The translations under genes were made by a program, and so were the position numbers. The notes beneath the pieces were generated by a model. That model worked only from the letters and a program-made list of their open reading frames with translations, ran no database searches and was not told where the DNA came from. From CAZWFW01 sp964633445 (lineage in GTDB: Archaea; Undinarchaeota; CAZWFW01), in the NCBI GenBank assembly GCA_964633445.1, contig CAZWFW010000003.1, positions 1-45,845 on the forward strand: a stretch of 45,845 nucleotides of DNA, read 5' to 3'. Of the stretch, positions 33,910 to 43,068 are shown piece by piece. Each line of letters begins with the position of its first letter. The first letter of the stretch is position 1.

Positions 33910-35196
33910 TTATCTGGCTCCAACACCTCTTTCTATTAACCTTAAGTAGTTCTTGACGGCTAGCGGTATTATGGTCCTAGGAGAAACAGGTATGATTGTT
34001 ATACCATATCTGGAGAGCTTCATTTTGAGCTCGTCTAGCTTTTCCTCATATCTTTCCCTGGCGGCGGATGCTATTAGCTTTTCTATATCTTCATCAAATT
34101 TTTCGAAGTCTGGAGGATATATGTAGAGAAGCAAAGCCCTATGTCCCCTTGAGGCTAAATACTTCATGCTTTCAATGATGTCTTTTACTTCAGATTCGAG
34201 GTTCGACAAAATAATAAAAAATGCTCTATTTTTAGTTAGTACTGCTATTTTCCTGAAGCATTTCCTAAAATTGGCTTTTTCCTCAGCTCTTATATCCGCT
34301 AAAGCCTCCAATATTCTAATAAACTGCATTTTCCCGATGTTTGGCTGTATGTATCTTATTATATCATCTGAAAAAGTTGCTAACCCCACAACATCCCCCC
34401 TTTTCATCGCTAGGTAAGCAAGTAATAGAGAAGCATCCACTGCTTTGTTTACCATGAATGGTGTGCCAGCAAGCATATTCTTGCTAAAGTCAACGGCAAT
34501 TACTATGCGTTGCCTTCTCTCGGCTTCATATTCTCTGGTGAACAGTTCACCGAATTTCGCTGAAATTTTCCAATCGATTGTTCTAGGGTCATCACCTTGC
34601 ACGTACTCCCTTACCCCATAGAATTCCGTTCCCAATCCTTTATACCAACTTCTTCTTAAGCCGTAGAACATTTCCGTAAGCTTTCTTCTAGCTATTAAAT
34701 CAAATTTTCTTATCTCCTTTATTGAAGGAAATGCAACTATCTTCTCAAAACTTCTGATTTGAAGATTTTTAGTGAAAAGGCCTAGACTGTCTTGGATATT
34801 AAGTAAAAGGGGTCCTATAACAAAAACCCCAGAATTCTTTGGCTTAATTTTATAACTAAACTTTACACTTTGACCATCAATTTCAGAGTGGTTTTTACCT
34901 ATAACTTCTAGGTTTTCATCAACCATATCAATAGCCTTGCCTTTAATTCTTTCTTCAACTATTACCTCAACCTCACATTTTGCTTGAGAATTAACCGAAA
35001 CTCTCTTTCTATCTAATTTTCTCTTGCACTCTATTCTTAGCCTTCTTAGATTCTGATTAAATATGAGATATTCAGCTATTAAAAAGTAGATAAGCGTAAA
35101 AGCGAGAATGATAGAAAAAGAGTTGTATGTCGCTATACCTAAGATTATCAATGATGATACGGCTACAATCGTTGCAAAAAAGGTTTTCGTAAACAT
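33910..35196 (-). CDS. DUF58 protein with von Willebrand A-like domain
   Basis: The 428-residue protein has two N-terminal helices (about 5-45), a beta-rich domain and the DUF58 signature YVQGDDPRTIDWKISAK near 198-213. A VWA-like fold follows with IVIAVDFSKNM, a near-DxSxS metal site. DUF58 proteins work with MoxR ATPases, perhaps in assembling or metal-loading complexes. It starts one base after the moxR stop codon, so the two are coupled, and it converges with the transglutaminase-DUF4350 pair. Confidence 0.87.
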   Translation of the reverse strand: MFTKTFFATIVAVSSLIILGIATYNSFSIILAFTLIYFLIAEYLIFNQNLRRLRIECKRKLDRKRVSVNSQAKCEVEVIVEERIKGKAIDMVDENLEVIGKNHSEIDGQSVKFSYKIKPKNSGVFVIGPLLLNIQDSLGLFTKNLQIRSFEKIVAFPSIKEIRKFDLIARRKLTEMFYGLRRSWYKGLGTEFYGVREYVQGDDPRTIDWKISAKFGELFTREYEAERRQRIVIAVDFSKNMLAGTPFMVNKAVDASLLLAYLAMKRGDVVGLATFSDDIIRYIQPNIGKMQFIRILEALADIRAEEKANFRKCFRKIAVLTKNRAFFIILSNLESEVKDIIESMKYLASRGHRALLLYIYPPDFEKFDEDIEKLIASAARERYEEKLDELKMKLSRYGITIIPVSPRTIIPLAVKNYLRLIERGVGAR

Positions 35197-36144
35197 TTAC
35201 TTCGGCACGGGAACCTCCCTAAGAATATCGGTAATAATATCCTCAGTTTTCACACCCTCAAGCTCATATTCGGGTTTTAGGAGGATTCTGTGTCTTAGTA
35301 TATCATAAGCTAAAAATTTAATGTCATCGGGTATAACGAAATCTCTACCGTTAAGCAGAGCCCTAGTTCTGGAAGCATCAAGAAATGCTATGCTAGCCCT
35401 TGGTGAAGCTCCCAGCAGAACTCCCTCCCGATTTCTTGTAGCATTAACTATATCAATAATGTATTTCATGAGATCCTCTGAGATGTAAACTCTCTTAGCT
35501 AGCTTTTGAAGCTGTAATATAATATCCCTTGAAAGGATTCTGTGAACATCTGGTGTTTCGCCAGATAACTTTGTTTTCAACATTCTAATTTCGTCTTTAG
35601 CAGTTACATAGCTAAGTATAATTTTAAACATAAACCTATCCACCTGCGCCTCAGGTAATGGATAAGTACCTTCCATCTCAATGGGGTTTTGGGTTGCCAG
35701 AACCATGAAGGGTTCTTCTAGCCTGTGCGTTACACCCTCGATTGTAACCTGTTTCTCTTGCATGCATTCAAGAAGAGCGCTCTGTGTTTTCGGCGGAGCT
35801 CTGTTTATTTCGTCAGCAAGCAGAATATTCGTAAAAATGGGGCCTTTTCTCAAGTAAAATCTACTTTCCTTCATATCGTAGACGGTTGTTCCTATAATAT
35901 CTGCTGGCAGAAGATCTGGAGTGAATTGAATTCTCTTAAATTCGCATCCAAGAACCTTCGATAAGGTGTTAACAAGAAATGTCTTCCCAATTCCGGGCAC
36001 ACCTTCAAGGAGAACGTGACCCTTGGAAACTAGGGCAATAATAATTTTTTCAATTATATCATCGTAACCAATAACAAACTTCCTCATTTCCTCCAGAACT
36101 GCAAAATACAGTTCAGCAACCTTTTCCAATGTTTCCTTTTCCAT
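35197..36144 (-). CDS. MoxR-family AAA+ ATPase
   Basis: A chaperone-like ATPase. The 315 residues show Walker A GVPGIGKT at 48-55, Walker B LLADEINRAPPKTQ with D111-E112, sensor LATQNPIEMEGTYPLPEAQ and arginine-finger region VDRFMF, then the MoxR lid (GASPRASIAFLDASRTRALL). It is first in a pair with DUF58. The start ATG 36144 has a TATA-like sequence about 30 bases upstream on the minus strand. Confidence 0.93.
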   Translation of the reverse strand: MEKETLEKVAELYFAVLEEMRKFVIGYDDIIEKIIIALVSKGHVLLEGVPGIGKTFLVNTLSKVLGCEFKRIQFTPDLLPADIIGTTVYDMKESRFYLRKGPIFTNILLADEINRAPPKTQSALLECMQEKQVTIEGVTHRLEEPFMVLATQNPIEMEGTYPLPEAQVDRFMFKIILSYVTAKDEIRMLKTKLSGETPDVHRILSRDIILQLQKLAKRVYISEDLMKYIIDIVNATRNREGVLLGASPRASIAFLDASRTRALLNGRDFVIPDDIKFLAYDILRHRILLKPEYELEGVKTEDIITDILREVPVPK

Positions 36145-36152
36145 ATATAATT

Positions 36153-36181
36153 ACTTATATGAGAGAATAGCTTAAATTTAT
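36153..36181. promoter_or_regulatory. Facing TATA boxes between moxR and the surface protein gene
   Basis: The 38-base divergent gap has ACTTATAT at 36153-36160, about 26 bases before the plus-strand ATG 36183. It also has AAATTTAAG (minus strand, about 36173-36181), about 30 bases before the moxR ATG. Each fits a leaderless start, so the two promoters overlap and may exclude each other. Confidence 0.4.
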
Positions 36182-36182
36182 T

Positions 36183-37394
36183 ATGTTAATCAGATTTCTG
36201 AAGGTAATTTTACTTATACTTATTATTACTCAATTGTTTTTGTTAGGAAAAGCAAAAGAGAGTTACGATGATTGGGATGTTGCCGTTAGGTTTGAAATGG
36301 CAAATTTTAACAATTTCTATCCTTTTTCGAAAGTACCGGGTGTAGTCGGTAAAACATATTATGCAAAGTTGGACAAGAGCGATGATCTTTTTGAAGTCAT
36401 ACCTTATTGTTTAACTGGATGTGGCATAGATTGTAGTTGGGCTAAATTATGCGCAAAGCATTGTAATAGAAATACCTGCAGAAATGATAGAATGGCAGCT
36501 TGTCAATGCTTTGATACAAGCAAATGCTATCGCCCTAAAGCATGGTATGTTGAAAGGAAGAAAATTTCCGAAGACAAGTTTGTAATTCTGATAAGAGGTA
36601 TATCCAAGGCAGATTGTGGGCTTGGACAAGGTTATGTTAAAGGAGAGCTGTGGATAAATACGAAAAATGGATGGGGGATAACTCATATCGAGAGATGCAA
36701 TATAAGTAAGGATACCAGGGGAAGGGAATTTTACTGCATAGTAAATAGCAAGACAGGTCGCGTGAAATTTGCTTCGGGTAGTAGCTGCATAGGTTGCTGT
36801 GCATGTGAGGACAGCGCAATGCTTAATATCAATATTACGGTCGAAAGGAATTTACCCGACCTAATTGTTGAGGAGGTTAAGCTTGCAAGTGATCTTTCAA
36901 AAGGTAACGTAACGGAAGTTATAGCTAAGGTTAAATGCAAGAATTGCAAGAATGGGAATATTACTACCAAGATAAGTTTTTATGTTGGAAATCCTAGAAA
37001 AGGTGGTGAAAAATTTTATGAGGATACAATTGAATTAAAAGAAAATTCAACCGTAATTTTGAGGGTAAAACTCAAAGTAACGGGTAATGATAAAGTTTAT
37101 GTTGTTATAGATCCAGACAACAGAATTAGCGAAAGTGATGAGGAGAACAATGAGAAAGGTGTCAGCATAAAAACGTATAACTTATTTAATCAAATCGAGC
37201 TTCTGCTGTACGTGATCAGTGGTATAATATTAATTTACGTAGCAGCATCCTCTATCTATAAGCAAGTAACGTATAAAGCGAAGGATAAAGGAAAGCATAA
37301 GCATATATGCCCAAGATGTGGTATGATACTTATGTCAGAGACAAAAATCTGCCCAGTTTGCGGATACGAATTCAAAAATAATAAGTTTAAGTAA
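36183..37394 (+). CDS. Cysteine-rich surface protein with CARDB domain, helix and zinc ribbon
   Basis: A signal peptide (1-24) leads to a cysteine-rich outer region (about 75-215; CLTGCGIDC, CAKHCNRNTC, CIGCCAC), probably disulphide-bonded. Next is a CARDB-like beta domain (about 225-325) with the signature DPDNRISESDEENN, a membrane helix at about 338-358 and a cytosolic zinc ribbon CPRCGM...CPVCGY at the C-terminus. The convergent gene at 37418-39013 shares the CARDB-helix-ribbon end. A ribbon inside and an adhesion-type domain outside could signal across the membrane, which is inference. Confidence 0.75.
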   Translation: MLIRFLKVILLILIITQLFLLGKAKESYDDWDVAVRFEMANFNNFYPFSKVPGVVGKTYYAKLDKSDDLFEVIPYCLTGCGIDCSWAKLCAKHCNRNTCRNDRMAACQCFDTSKCYRPKAWYVERKKISEDKFVILIRGISKADCGLGQGYVKGELWINTKNGWGITHIERCNISKDTRGREFYCIVNSKTGRVKFASGSSCIGCCACEDSAMLNINITVERNLPDLIVEEVKLASDLSKGNVTEVIAKVKCKNCKNGNITTKISFYVGNPRKGGEKFYEDTIELKENSTVILRVKLKVTGNDKVYVVIDPDNRISESDEENNEKGVSIKTYNLFNQIELLLYVISGIILIYVAASSIYKQVTYKAKDKGKHKHICPRCGMILMSETKICPVCGYEFKNNKFK

Positions 37395-37417
37395 AAGTTT
37401 TCTGTGAGGCTAAATAT

Positions 37418-39013
37418 TTAATGGTTTTCTAATTTGTTGCCACAAACGGGGCACTCTTTAGTTCCCTTAGGCAGAACCATACCGCATCTTGGGCATTTAA
37501 TAGTTTTCTCCTCTTTAGGAGCTTTGTAGCTCAGAGATTTATAAACTGAGGAAAGCATAAAGGTTAATAGGGTCATAAGAGCAGCCCCTATAGAAATGTA
37601 GATGAAGTACTCCAACTTGCTGGTGGATAATCTTCTGAGAGCAATATTATTTCCCTCGTCAATCTCAGGGATTTCGTCTTTTGGGTCAAGGAGAATGTAT
37701 ATATCTTTGCTTCCCGAAACATTGTAGGTAATTTCAACTCTCCTAGAACTGTTGGCCTCAAGATCCACTACTATCTTTCCTATTAATTTTCCATATTTGG
37801 AGGGATTTCCCTCATAGAATTGTACTAGAACCCCAGATATGTTATCATCTCCCTCATAGTGTATTCTAGCAAAGATCTTTATAATCTCTCCTTTTTTTGG
37901 TGATGTGTTGGAAAAAGAGATGTCCTCGGGCTTTATGAACAGATCTCTTCCCCCAATAATCACGGTTGGTTCTGGCTCTATATATTTGCGAACAAAGATG
38001 TAGTCTAGATCAGCAACAGCACCTGGGCATCTTGAAGCGACTTCTGCTGCTGAAACAAAAAATGCTATTTTATTTAGCGAATAAGTTATTGGTGAAAAAG
38101 CTCTTTCCTTAGATTCGTCAAAATTTATTTTCCATACAGACCCCTTCTTCTTTATCTCTATTCTATGCCAATTTGTATCATGAGCGCCTATGTCATAGAA
38201 TTTCTCACGATCGCTGTTATCAGGCTTGTATGCATATCCCCATCTATCCTCGCCTCTTGCAAATCTAACATATCTGGATCTTTCCTCAGATAAATCGCCA
38301 ACAAAGAGATTATGTGTCCACTTATCTCCCCAAGACCAACAATTTACCTCATCTCTGTATTTAACTACAACACTAAAGTTATTCGAAAATATTTTTCGTG
38401 ATTCTATTCCTTTTTTACACCAACAACAATTTCCAATGCCTTTAATTCTTAACATACCTTTTTCTTCAATAATTTTTGAGTTTTTACAACCTGAACAGCA
38501 ATCGTTGCAATGGTGGCCCCATTCTAAATGACAGCAGCTATACTGGTTACATTCTTTAAGATAGATTTTCCACTTGCTCTTATCAATTACACCATCGTTG
38601 AAATCGTCAAAGAGCTCAAAAACTTTGTCTCCATTACTTTTATCTTTCGCATCTGGGTTTCCGTAATAAAGATAGACGATCCTTTCCTCATTAGCTGGAA
38701 TTTCTGGAACTTTCACCCAAATTACAGCTTTTTTCTTTACAGGATCCCATTCCTCGATCCAATAATTTAATTCCTTCCCAGAATCTATAAACCTTATATC
38801 CGCTCCATTGGGAAGGGCTTTCTCAAATCTAAAATTTTTGGAGTCTAGCTCAACTTTTATTTGGTAGTCCTTCAAAGTATTTCCAGAATTTTCTTTGATT
38901 GTTATTTTAAGTTTGGATTTCCAATGGCGATCCCAGTGATCTCCTTTGGCATTTGCTATACATATTAGGCATATTAGACCTGCGATCAATAAAATTACTG
39001 GTATTCGGACCAT
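37418..39013 (-). CDS. DUF2341/CARDB surface protein with helix and zinc ribbon
   Basis: After a signal peptide (1-22), residues about 30-130 form a DUF2341-type domain (IRFIDSGKELNYWIEEWDP, ERIVYLYYGNP). A lectin-like beta sandwich follows (about 135-345) holding a dense cysteine patch (CNQYSCC, CNDCCSGC, GNCCWC). A CARDB-like domain (about 360-465, DEIPEIDEGNN), one membrane helix (about 472-493) and a zinc ribbon CPRCGM...CPVCGN end the protein. The last 60 residues match the neighbour at 36183 closely (SSVYKSLSYKA against SSIYKQVTYKA), so the two are partial paralogues arranged tail to tail. Confidence 0.78.
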   Translation of the reverse strand: MVRIPVILLIAGLICLICIANAKGDHWDRHWKSKLKITIKENSGNTLKDYQIKVELDSKNFRFEKALPNGADIRFIDSGKELNYWIEEWDPVKKKAVIWVKVPEIPANEERIVYLYYGNPDAKDKSNGDKVFELFDDFNDGVIDKSKWKIYLKECNQYSCCHLEWGHHCNDCCSGCKNSKIIEEKGMLRIKGIGNCCWCKKGIESRKIFSNNFSVVVKYRDEVNCWSWGDKWTHNLFVGDLSEERSRYVRFARGEDRWGYAYKPDNSDREKFYDIGAHDTNWHRIEIKKKGSVWKINFDESKERAFSPITYSLNKIAFFVSAAEVASRCPGAVADLDYIFVRKYIEPEPTVIIGGRDLFIKPEDISFSNTSPKKGEIIKIFARIHYEGDDNISGVLVQFYEGNPSKYGKLIGKIVVDLEANSSRRVEITYNVSGSKDIYILLDPKDEIPEIDEGNNIALRRLSTSKLEYFIYISIGAALMTLLTFMLSSVYKSLSYKAPKEEKTIKCPRCGMVLPKGTKECPVCGNKLENH

Positions 39014-39369
39014 TGGATAATTCTACATATCCTTAAAGCTTTTCGCCTATATAAATCTAGTTATTGACCCACTTCATTATTCTAGCCTTTTTCTTGATTT
39101 TTAGAAAAGAAAGTGATTTAAGATAAGTTTTAAATTCCTACCAAGGAAGTCCGTTGGAACATTATTCTTAGAATTTTGGAAAGTGACAATGTCAGTTTAA
39201 CAAATTTTCATTTAGCTTATAACGATAGCAAACTCATCGAACACAGCACAACCGAATTTATCAGAAACTAGATTTTTTGCAATTATATCATCACATATAT
39301 CAAACATTGTAGGATCAACAGAACTTTTCTAAACATTTATATACTCCTAATTCTTTTAAGGAATGAACA
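39014..39369. other. 356-base gap with one short minus-strand frame
   Basis: No full gene is visible. On the minus strand, about 39224-39343, an open frame encodes a protein-like run including SVDPTMFDICDDIIAKNL and FGCAVFDEFAIVIS before a stop. It has no clear start signal and may be the tail of a decayed gene. The right end (39336-39343) is the metG TATA-like box. Nothing else is recognised. Confidence 0.45.
39336..39343 (+). promoter_or_regulatory. TATA-like box for metG
   Basis: TTTATATA is centred about 30 bases before ATG 39370 and is the clearest TATA match in the window. It predicts a transcript starting within a few bases of the ATG. Confidence 0.5.
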
Positions 39370-40980
39370 ATGAGATACATAGTAACCTCGGCATTACCCT
39401 ATGCTAATGGTCTTTTGCATTTGGGCCATGCAATAGGAGCCTATATCCCAGCCGACATCTACGCAAGATATAGGCGTATGAAGGGCGACAGAGTTATTTT
39501 TATTTGCGGTACTGATGAACATGGAACCCCCATAGCAATTCAAGCGGAGAAGGAGGGAATACCGCCGAAGAAGCTTGTTGATAAGTATCATGAACTCATA
39601 AAGGAAACCTTCAGGAGATTGGGTATAAGTTTTGATATTTTTTCGAGAACAACGAAGAGTCATCATTATGAGCTTAGCCAGAAATTCTTTCTTAAGCTTT
39701 TAGAAAATAACTACATTTATAAAAAAACCGTTAAAAGACCATATTGCGAAAAATGCAGAAGATTCTTACCAGATAGATATGTTATAGGCATATGTCCATA
39801 CTGCAAAGCTAAGGACCAACGTGGTGACCAATGTGAGGTCTGCGGTAAGCAACTGGAACCTAATGAGTTAATTGAGCCAAAATGCATAATTTGTGGAAAC
39901 AAACCTGTTGAGAGGGAAACAACTCATTGGTTTTTTAAACTTTCTGCATTTTCTGCGAAACTTGAGGAATGGTTAAACAAGAACAAACATTGGCCGGAAA
40001 ATGTTAGAAACTTTAGTTTGGGTTGGCTTAGAGAGGGTTTGAGGGACAGATCCATAACAAGAGATCTTGAGTGGGGAGTTCCAGTACCATTGGAGGAGGC
40101 GAAGGGTAAAGTTCTTTACGTTTGGTTCGATGCTCCAATTGGCTATCTATCATTTTTGCAGGAGTTGGTTGGAGAAGAGTGGGAGAAAGTTTGGAATAAC
40201 TCAAGGGTTGTGCACTTTATGGGAAAGGATAACGTACCATTTCATGCTATAATTTGGCCAGCCATGCTTCTTGGATACGGACTCAAGCTACCTTGGTATA
40301 TATCTGCAAACGAGTACTTGATGCTTGAAGGTAGGAAGATGTCCACCAGTAGGGGATGGGTTGTCTGGCTTCATGAAATTCTTGAGAAGTTTGATGCGGA
40401 TCAGGTTAGATTTTACTTGATTAGAATAAATCCTGAGCAAAAAGATGCAAACTTCTCATGGAAGGAGTTTCAGAGCGTTTGCAATACCGAGTTAATAGGG
40501 ATTATTGGGAACTTCATTCACAGAGTTCTTGTATTAGCATATAGAAGTCTAGGGGAGGTTTCCATAGATAAGGATGAAAGGGAGGATTGCAGAAATGTTA
40601 TAGGAAAGGCAGGGGAACTTATTGAGAGTTTTAAATTTAAGGAAGCTCTCAAAGAAATCATAAATTTTGCTACTGAAGGCAACAGATACCTAAATGAGAG
40701 AGAACCTTGGAATATGAGTAGAGAGGATAAGATGTTTAAAGATGTGTTATCAGTCTGCTGTACAAAGGTGGTTGCCATTTCAATACTTTTGGCACCCTTC
40801 CTTCCGTTTTCAGCCCAAAAGTTATGGGAACTTTTAGGTCTGGAGGGTAAGGTTCATGAGCAGGGATGGGACTTTCCGAATATTGAGAAGGTTAACATCG
40901 TAGGCGAGCCCAAACCTTTGTTTAGAAAGATAGATGATATGGAAATCAGTAACGAGCTGGAGAAGCTGAGTGAAAAATAG
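39370..40980 (+). CDS. metG: Methionyl-tRNA synthetase
   Basis: The enzyme charges tRNA-Met. The 536 residues carry the HIGH-type HLGH at 17-20, TDEHGTPIAI, a connective-peptide zinc region with eight cysteines (CEKC, CPYC, CEVC, CIIC) and KMSTS at 323-327, then the helical anticodon-binding domain. The C-terminal dimerisation/EMAPII-like domain of many MetRS is absent, common in archaea that encode it separately or lack it. It has its own TATA box and a hairpin-T-run terminator. Confidence 0.95.
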   Translation: MRYIVTSALPYANGLLHLGHAIGAYIPADIYARYRRMKGDRVIFICGTDEHGTPIAIQAEKEGIPPKKLVDKYHELIKETFRRLGISFDIFSRTTKSHHYELSQKFFLKLLENNYIYKKTVKRPYCEKCRRFLPDRYVIGICPYCKAKDQRGDQCEVCGKQLEPNELIEPKCIICGNKPVERETTHWFFKLSAFSAKLEEWLNKNKHWPENVRNFSLGWLREGLRDRSITRDLEWGVPVPLEEAKGKVLYVWFDAPIGYLSFLQELVGEEWEKVWNNSRVVHFMGKDNVPFHAIIWPAMLLGYGLKLPWYISANEYLMLEGRKMSTSRGWVVWLHEILEKFDADQVRFYLIRINPEQKDANFSWKEFQSVCNTELIGIIGNFIHRVLVLAYRSLGEVSIDKDEREDCRNVIGKAGELIESFKFKEALKEIINFATEGNRYLNEREPWNMSREDKMFKDVLSVCCTKVVAISILLAPFLPFSAQKLWELLGLEGKVHEQGWDFPNIEKVNIVGEPKPLFRKIDDMEISNELEKLSEK

Positions 40981-41000
40981 GAAATCCAAATAAATATGAA

Positions 41001-41057
41001 GCTTGGCTTTCTAGTTTGAATAAAATATTTATTTAATGCCAAGCCAGTGTTTTTTTT
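41001..41057 (+). terminator. Hairpin and T-run after metG
   Basis: GCTTGGC (41001-41007) and GCCAAGC (41038-41044) form a perfect 7-bp inverted repeat around an AT-rich 30-base loop. A run of eight T follows at 41050-41057. This lies 21 bases after the metG stop and overlaps the 3' end of the convergent trxB gene. Confidence 0.45.
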
Positions 41058-42007
41058 CCTTTTAAGTATTCATATGCTTGCAAAGCAGCCTTTGCCCCTT
41101 CGCCAGCTGCAATAACCAATTGTTTGAACGGCGTGTTCGTAACATCACCAGCCGCGAATACACCTGGTTTAGTTTCATTGCCATTTGGCTTATACGTTCT
41201 GCAAAGATTATCTATCACTATTTGGTTATGCTCATCAAGCTTAACAAAATCCTTAAAAGGTTTATGATCTATAATATAACCAATTTTTATAAAAACACCG
41301 TCAACAGGAATTTCAGATAGATTGCCAGTAAACTCCGCATTATTGTTTTTCATTCTAACCTCCTCGATGATTATCTTTTCAACGTGTTTGCTCCCTTTTA
41401 TCTCTTTAATCACATGATTATAAACTATCTCAATGTTCCCCACCTTAGATACCTTTTCAACGAGACTTAGAAATCCTCTAAAACTATCTCTTCTATGAAT
41501 TAGATAAACCTTTCTTGCATATTTGCTTAGCAGTAAAGCTGCCTCCAGTGCGGAATTCCCTCCTCCAACAACTGCAACAATTTTATCTTTGTACAAAGGT
41601 GCATCACAAACTGCACAGTAACTGACACCCCTTCCCTCAAATTTTTGCTCGCCAGTAACATTAAGCTTTTTAGGAGCTTTTCCCGTTGCGATTATTACGG
41701 TCTTTGCTTTATATGTCGAACTATTAGTTCTTATACAGTAAAAACCGGAGTTATCCTCTATCTTATCAACCTTCTCGAAAACTATTGGTACCTTAAGATA
41801 GAGGAGGTGTTCATAAAGTCTTTTCACAAATTCAGAGCCGGATATGTTCTTTATTGTTGGATAATTATCAATGCAGTCTGTTAAATTAATTTGTCCTCCC
41901 AAATCTCTGGTTAAAACCAAAAAGTTTACCTTAAGCCTACTTGCATATATAGCTGCGGTTGCTCCTGCAATACCGCAACCAACTATTATTAGCTCATATT
42001 TAGTCAT
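41033..42007 (-). CDS. trxB: Thioredoxin reductase-like flavoprotein
   Basis: The 324-residue protein binds FAD through GCGIAGATAAIY near 10-21 (Ala where most have Pro), NAD(P)H through VGGGNSALEAA near 148-158, and has redox cysteines C131 and C134 in YCAVCDAP. The C-terminal FAD segment GVFAAGDVTN is intact. No thioredoxin gene is nearby. It starts nine bases after the CNNM/CBS gene, so the two may be one transcript. Confidence 0.9.
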   Translation of the reverse strand: MTKYELIIVGCGIAGATAAIYASRLKVNFLVLTRDLGGQINLTDCIDNYPTIKNISGSEFVKRLYEHLLYLKVPIVFEKVDKIEDNSGFYCIRTNSSTYKAKTVIIATGKAPKKLNVTGEQKFEGRGVSYCAVCDAPLYKDKIVAVVGGGNSALEAALLLSKYARKVYLIHRRDSFRGFLSLVEKVSKVGNIEIVYNHVIKEIKGSKHVEKIIIEEVRMKNNNAEFTGNLSEIPVDGVFIKIGYIIDHKPFKDFVKLDEHNQIVIDNLCRTYKPNGNETKPGVFAAGDVTNTPFKQLVIAAGEGAKAALQAYEYLKGKKTLAWH

Positions 42008-42016
42008 GTTTTCAAC

Positions 42017-43048
42017 CTATCTTTTTGGTTTTTTATTCTTACGTTTTAGCTTCGACAAAAAGCGAAATGGTTTACGCTTATCGTGCTCATCTTCAATCTT
42101 GCCAACAAGTTTCTCGATCAAATCCTCCAACGTAACTAATCCTAGGACTCTCCCTTTCTCTTCTATGATGGCCATATGTATAGCCTTTTTCTGCATTTTT
42201 CTTAGCACATCATCTATTTTTTCCTTTGATGAAACCTTCAGAATATCTCTTTTTATCTCGGAGACCTTAACATCCTTTGGTGCAGCAATTGCGTCCTTAA
42301 CGTGAACCATGCCAACAATATTATTTATGTTACCCTTATATACCGGAAATCTCGAATGTCCTGTTTCTATTGATAAATCAATAACTTTACCAGCGTTTTC
42401 ATTTTCCTCTATACAAATCATCTTTTTCCTTGGAACATATACATCTATTGTCTTAGTTTCGTCAAATACGAAAACCTCCTCAATCAATTCTTTCTCATCC
42501 TTTTTTATGGTACCGTATTTAACCCCTAAATCTAACATAGCCTTTATTTCCTCCTCCGTAACAATCATCTTTGATTTTTCTTTTCCAAGCGCCTTAACTA
42601 TGACATTAGACATTGCAGAGAATGTTTCAGCTACAGGATAAAATATTTTGGTCAAAATGAATAAAGCTTTGGCTATTTTTAAAGCAAATTTTTCATTATA
42701 TATACCAAAGGTTTTTGGGATGGCTTCTCCAAAAACTATAATTAATAGAGTCATTATAGCTGTAGCGATACCAATACCAACGTTTCCAAAAATATTAACA
42801 GCAAGCACGCCTGCTAGGATGGATGCCAAAATGTTAACAACGTTATTGCCTATCAATATGGCGCCAACAACATCTTCTGGTTTTTCTAGTAATTTTTCCA
42901 AAATTCTCGCATTCTTATCACCCTTTCTTGATTTATTCAAAATTCTGGCTTTATTTAAGCTAACAAAAGCCATCTCTGCGCTTGAGAAAAATGCTGATAA
43001 AATAATTAGCAATATTATAGCTAAAACTATTAGCAAAGTATAGGACAT
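42017..43048 (-). CDS. CNNM/DUF21 membrane protein with CBS pair
   Basis: The 343-residue protein has a DUF21 (CNNM) membrane domain at about 1-180 with FFSSAEMAFVSLNKARI and the LIGNNVVNILAS helix. A CBS pair follows at about 195-315 (TGHSRFPVYKGNINNIVGMV, VLGLVTLEDLIEKLVG), then a basic tail. Homologues (CorC/TlyC class) transport or regulate Mg2+ or Na+. The TlyC/CorC C-terminal domain is missing. It is followed by trxB on the same strand. Confidence 0.88.
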   Translation of the reverse strand: MSYTLLIVLAIILLIILSAFFSSAEMAFVSLNKARILNKSRKGDKNARILEKLLEKPEDVVGAILIGNNVVNILASILAGVLAVNIFGNVGIGIATAIMTLLIIVFGEAIPKTFGIYNEKFALKIAKALFILTKIFYPVAETFSAMSNVIVKALGKEKSKMIVTEEEIKAMLDLGVKYGTIKKDEKELIEEVFVFDETKTIDVYVPRKKMICIEENENAGKVIDLSIETGHSRFPVYKGNINNIVGMVHVKDAIAAPKDVKVSEIKRDILKVSSKEKIDDVLRKMQKKAIHMAIIEEKGRVLGLVTLEDLIEKLVGKIEDEHDKRKPFRFLSKLKRKNKKPKR

Positions 43049-43068
43049 CCCTCTTGTTAATTTAGCTA

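Noticed and set aside
39200..39300. C/D-box guide RNA on the minus strand (GTGATGA, then CTGA, CGATGA and CTGA)
   Set aside because: The boxes exist but the spacings (about 23 and 20 bases, and the final box about 40 bases on) do not fit archaeal C/D RNAs, whose box-to-box distances are short and regular.
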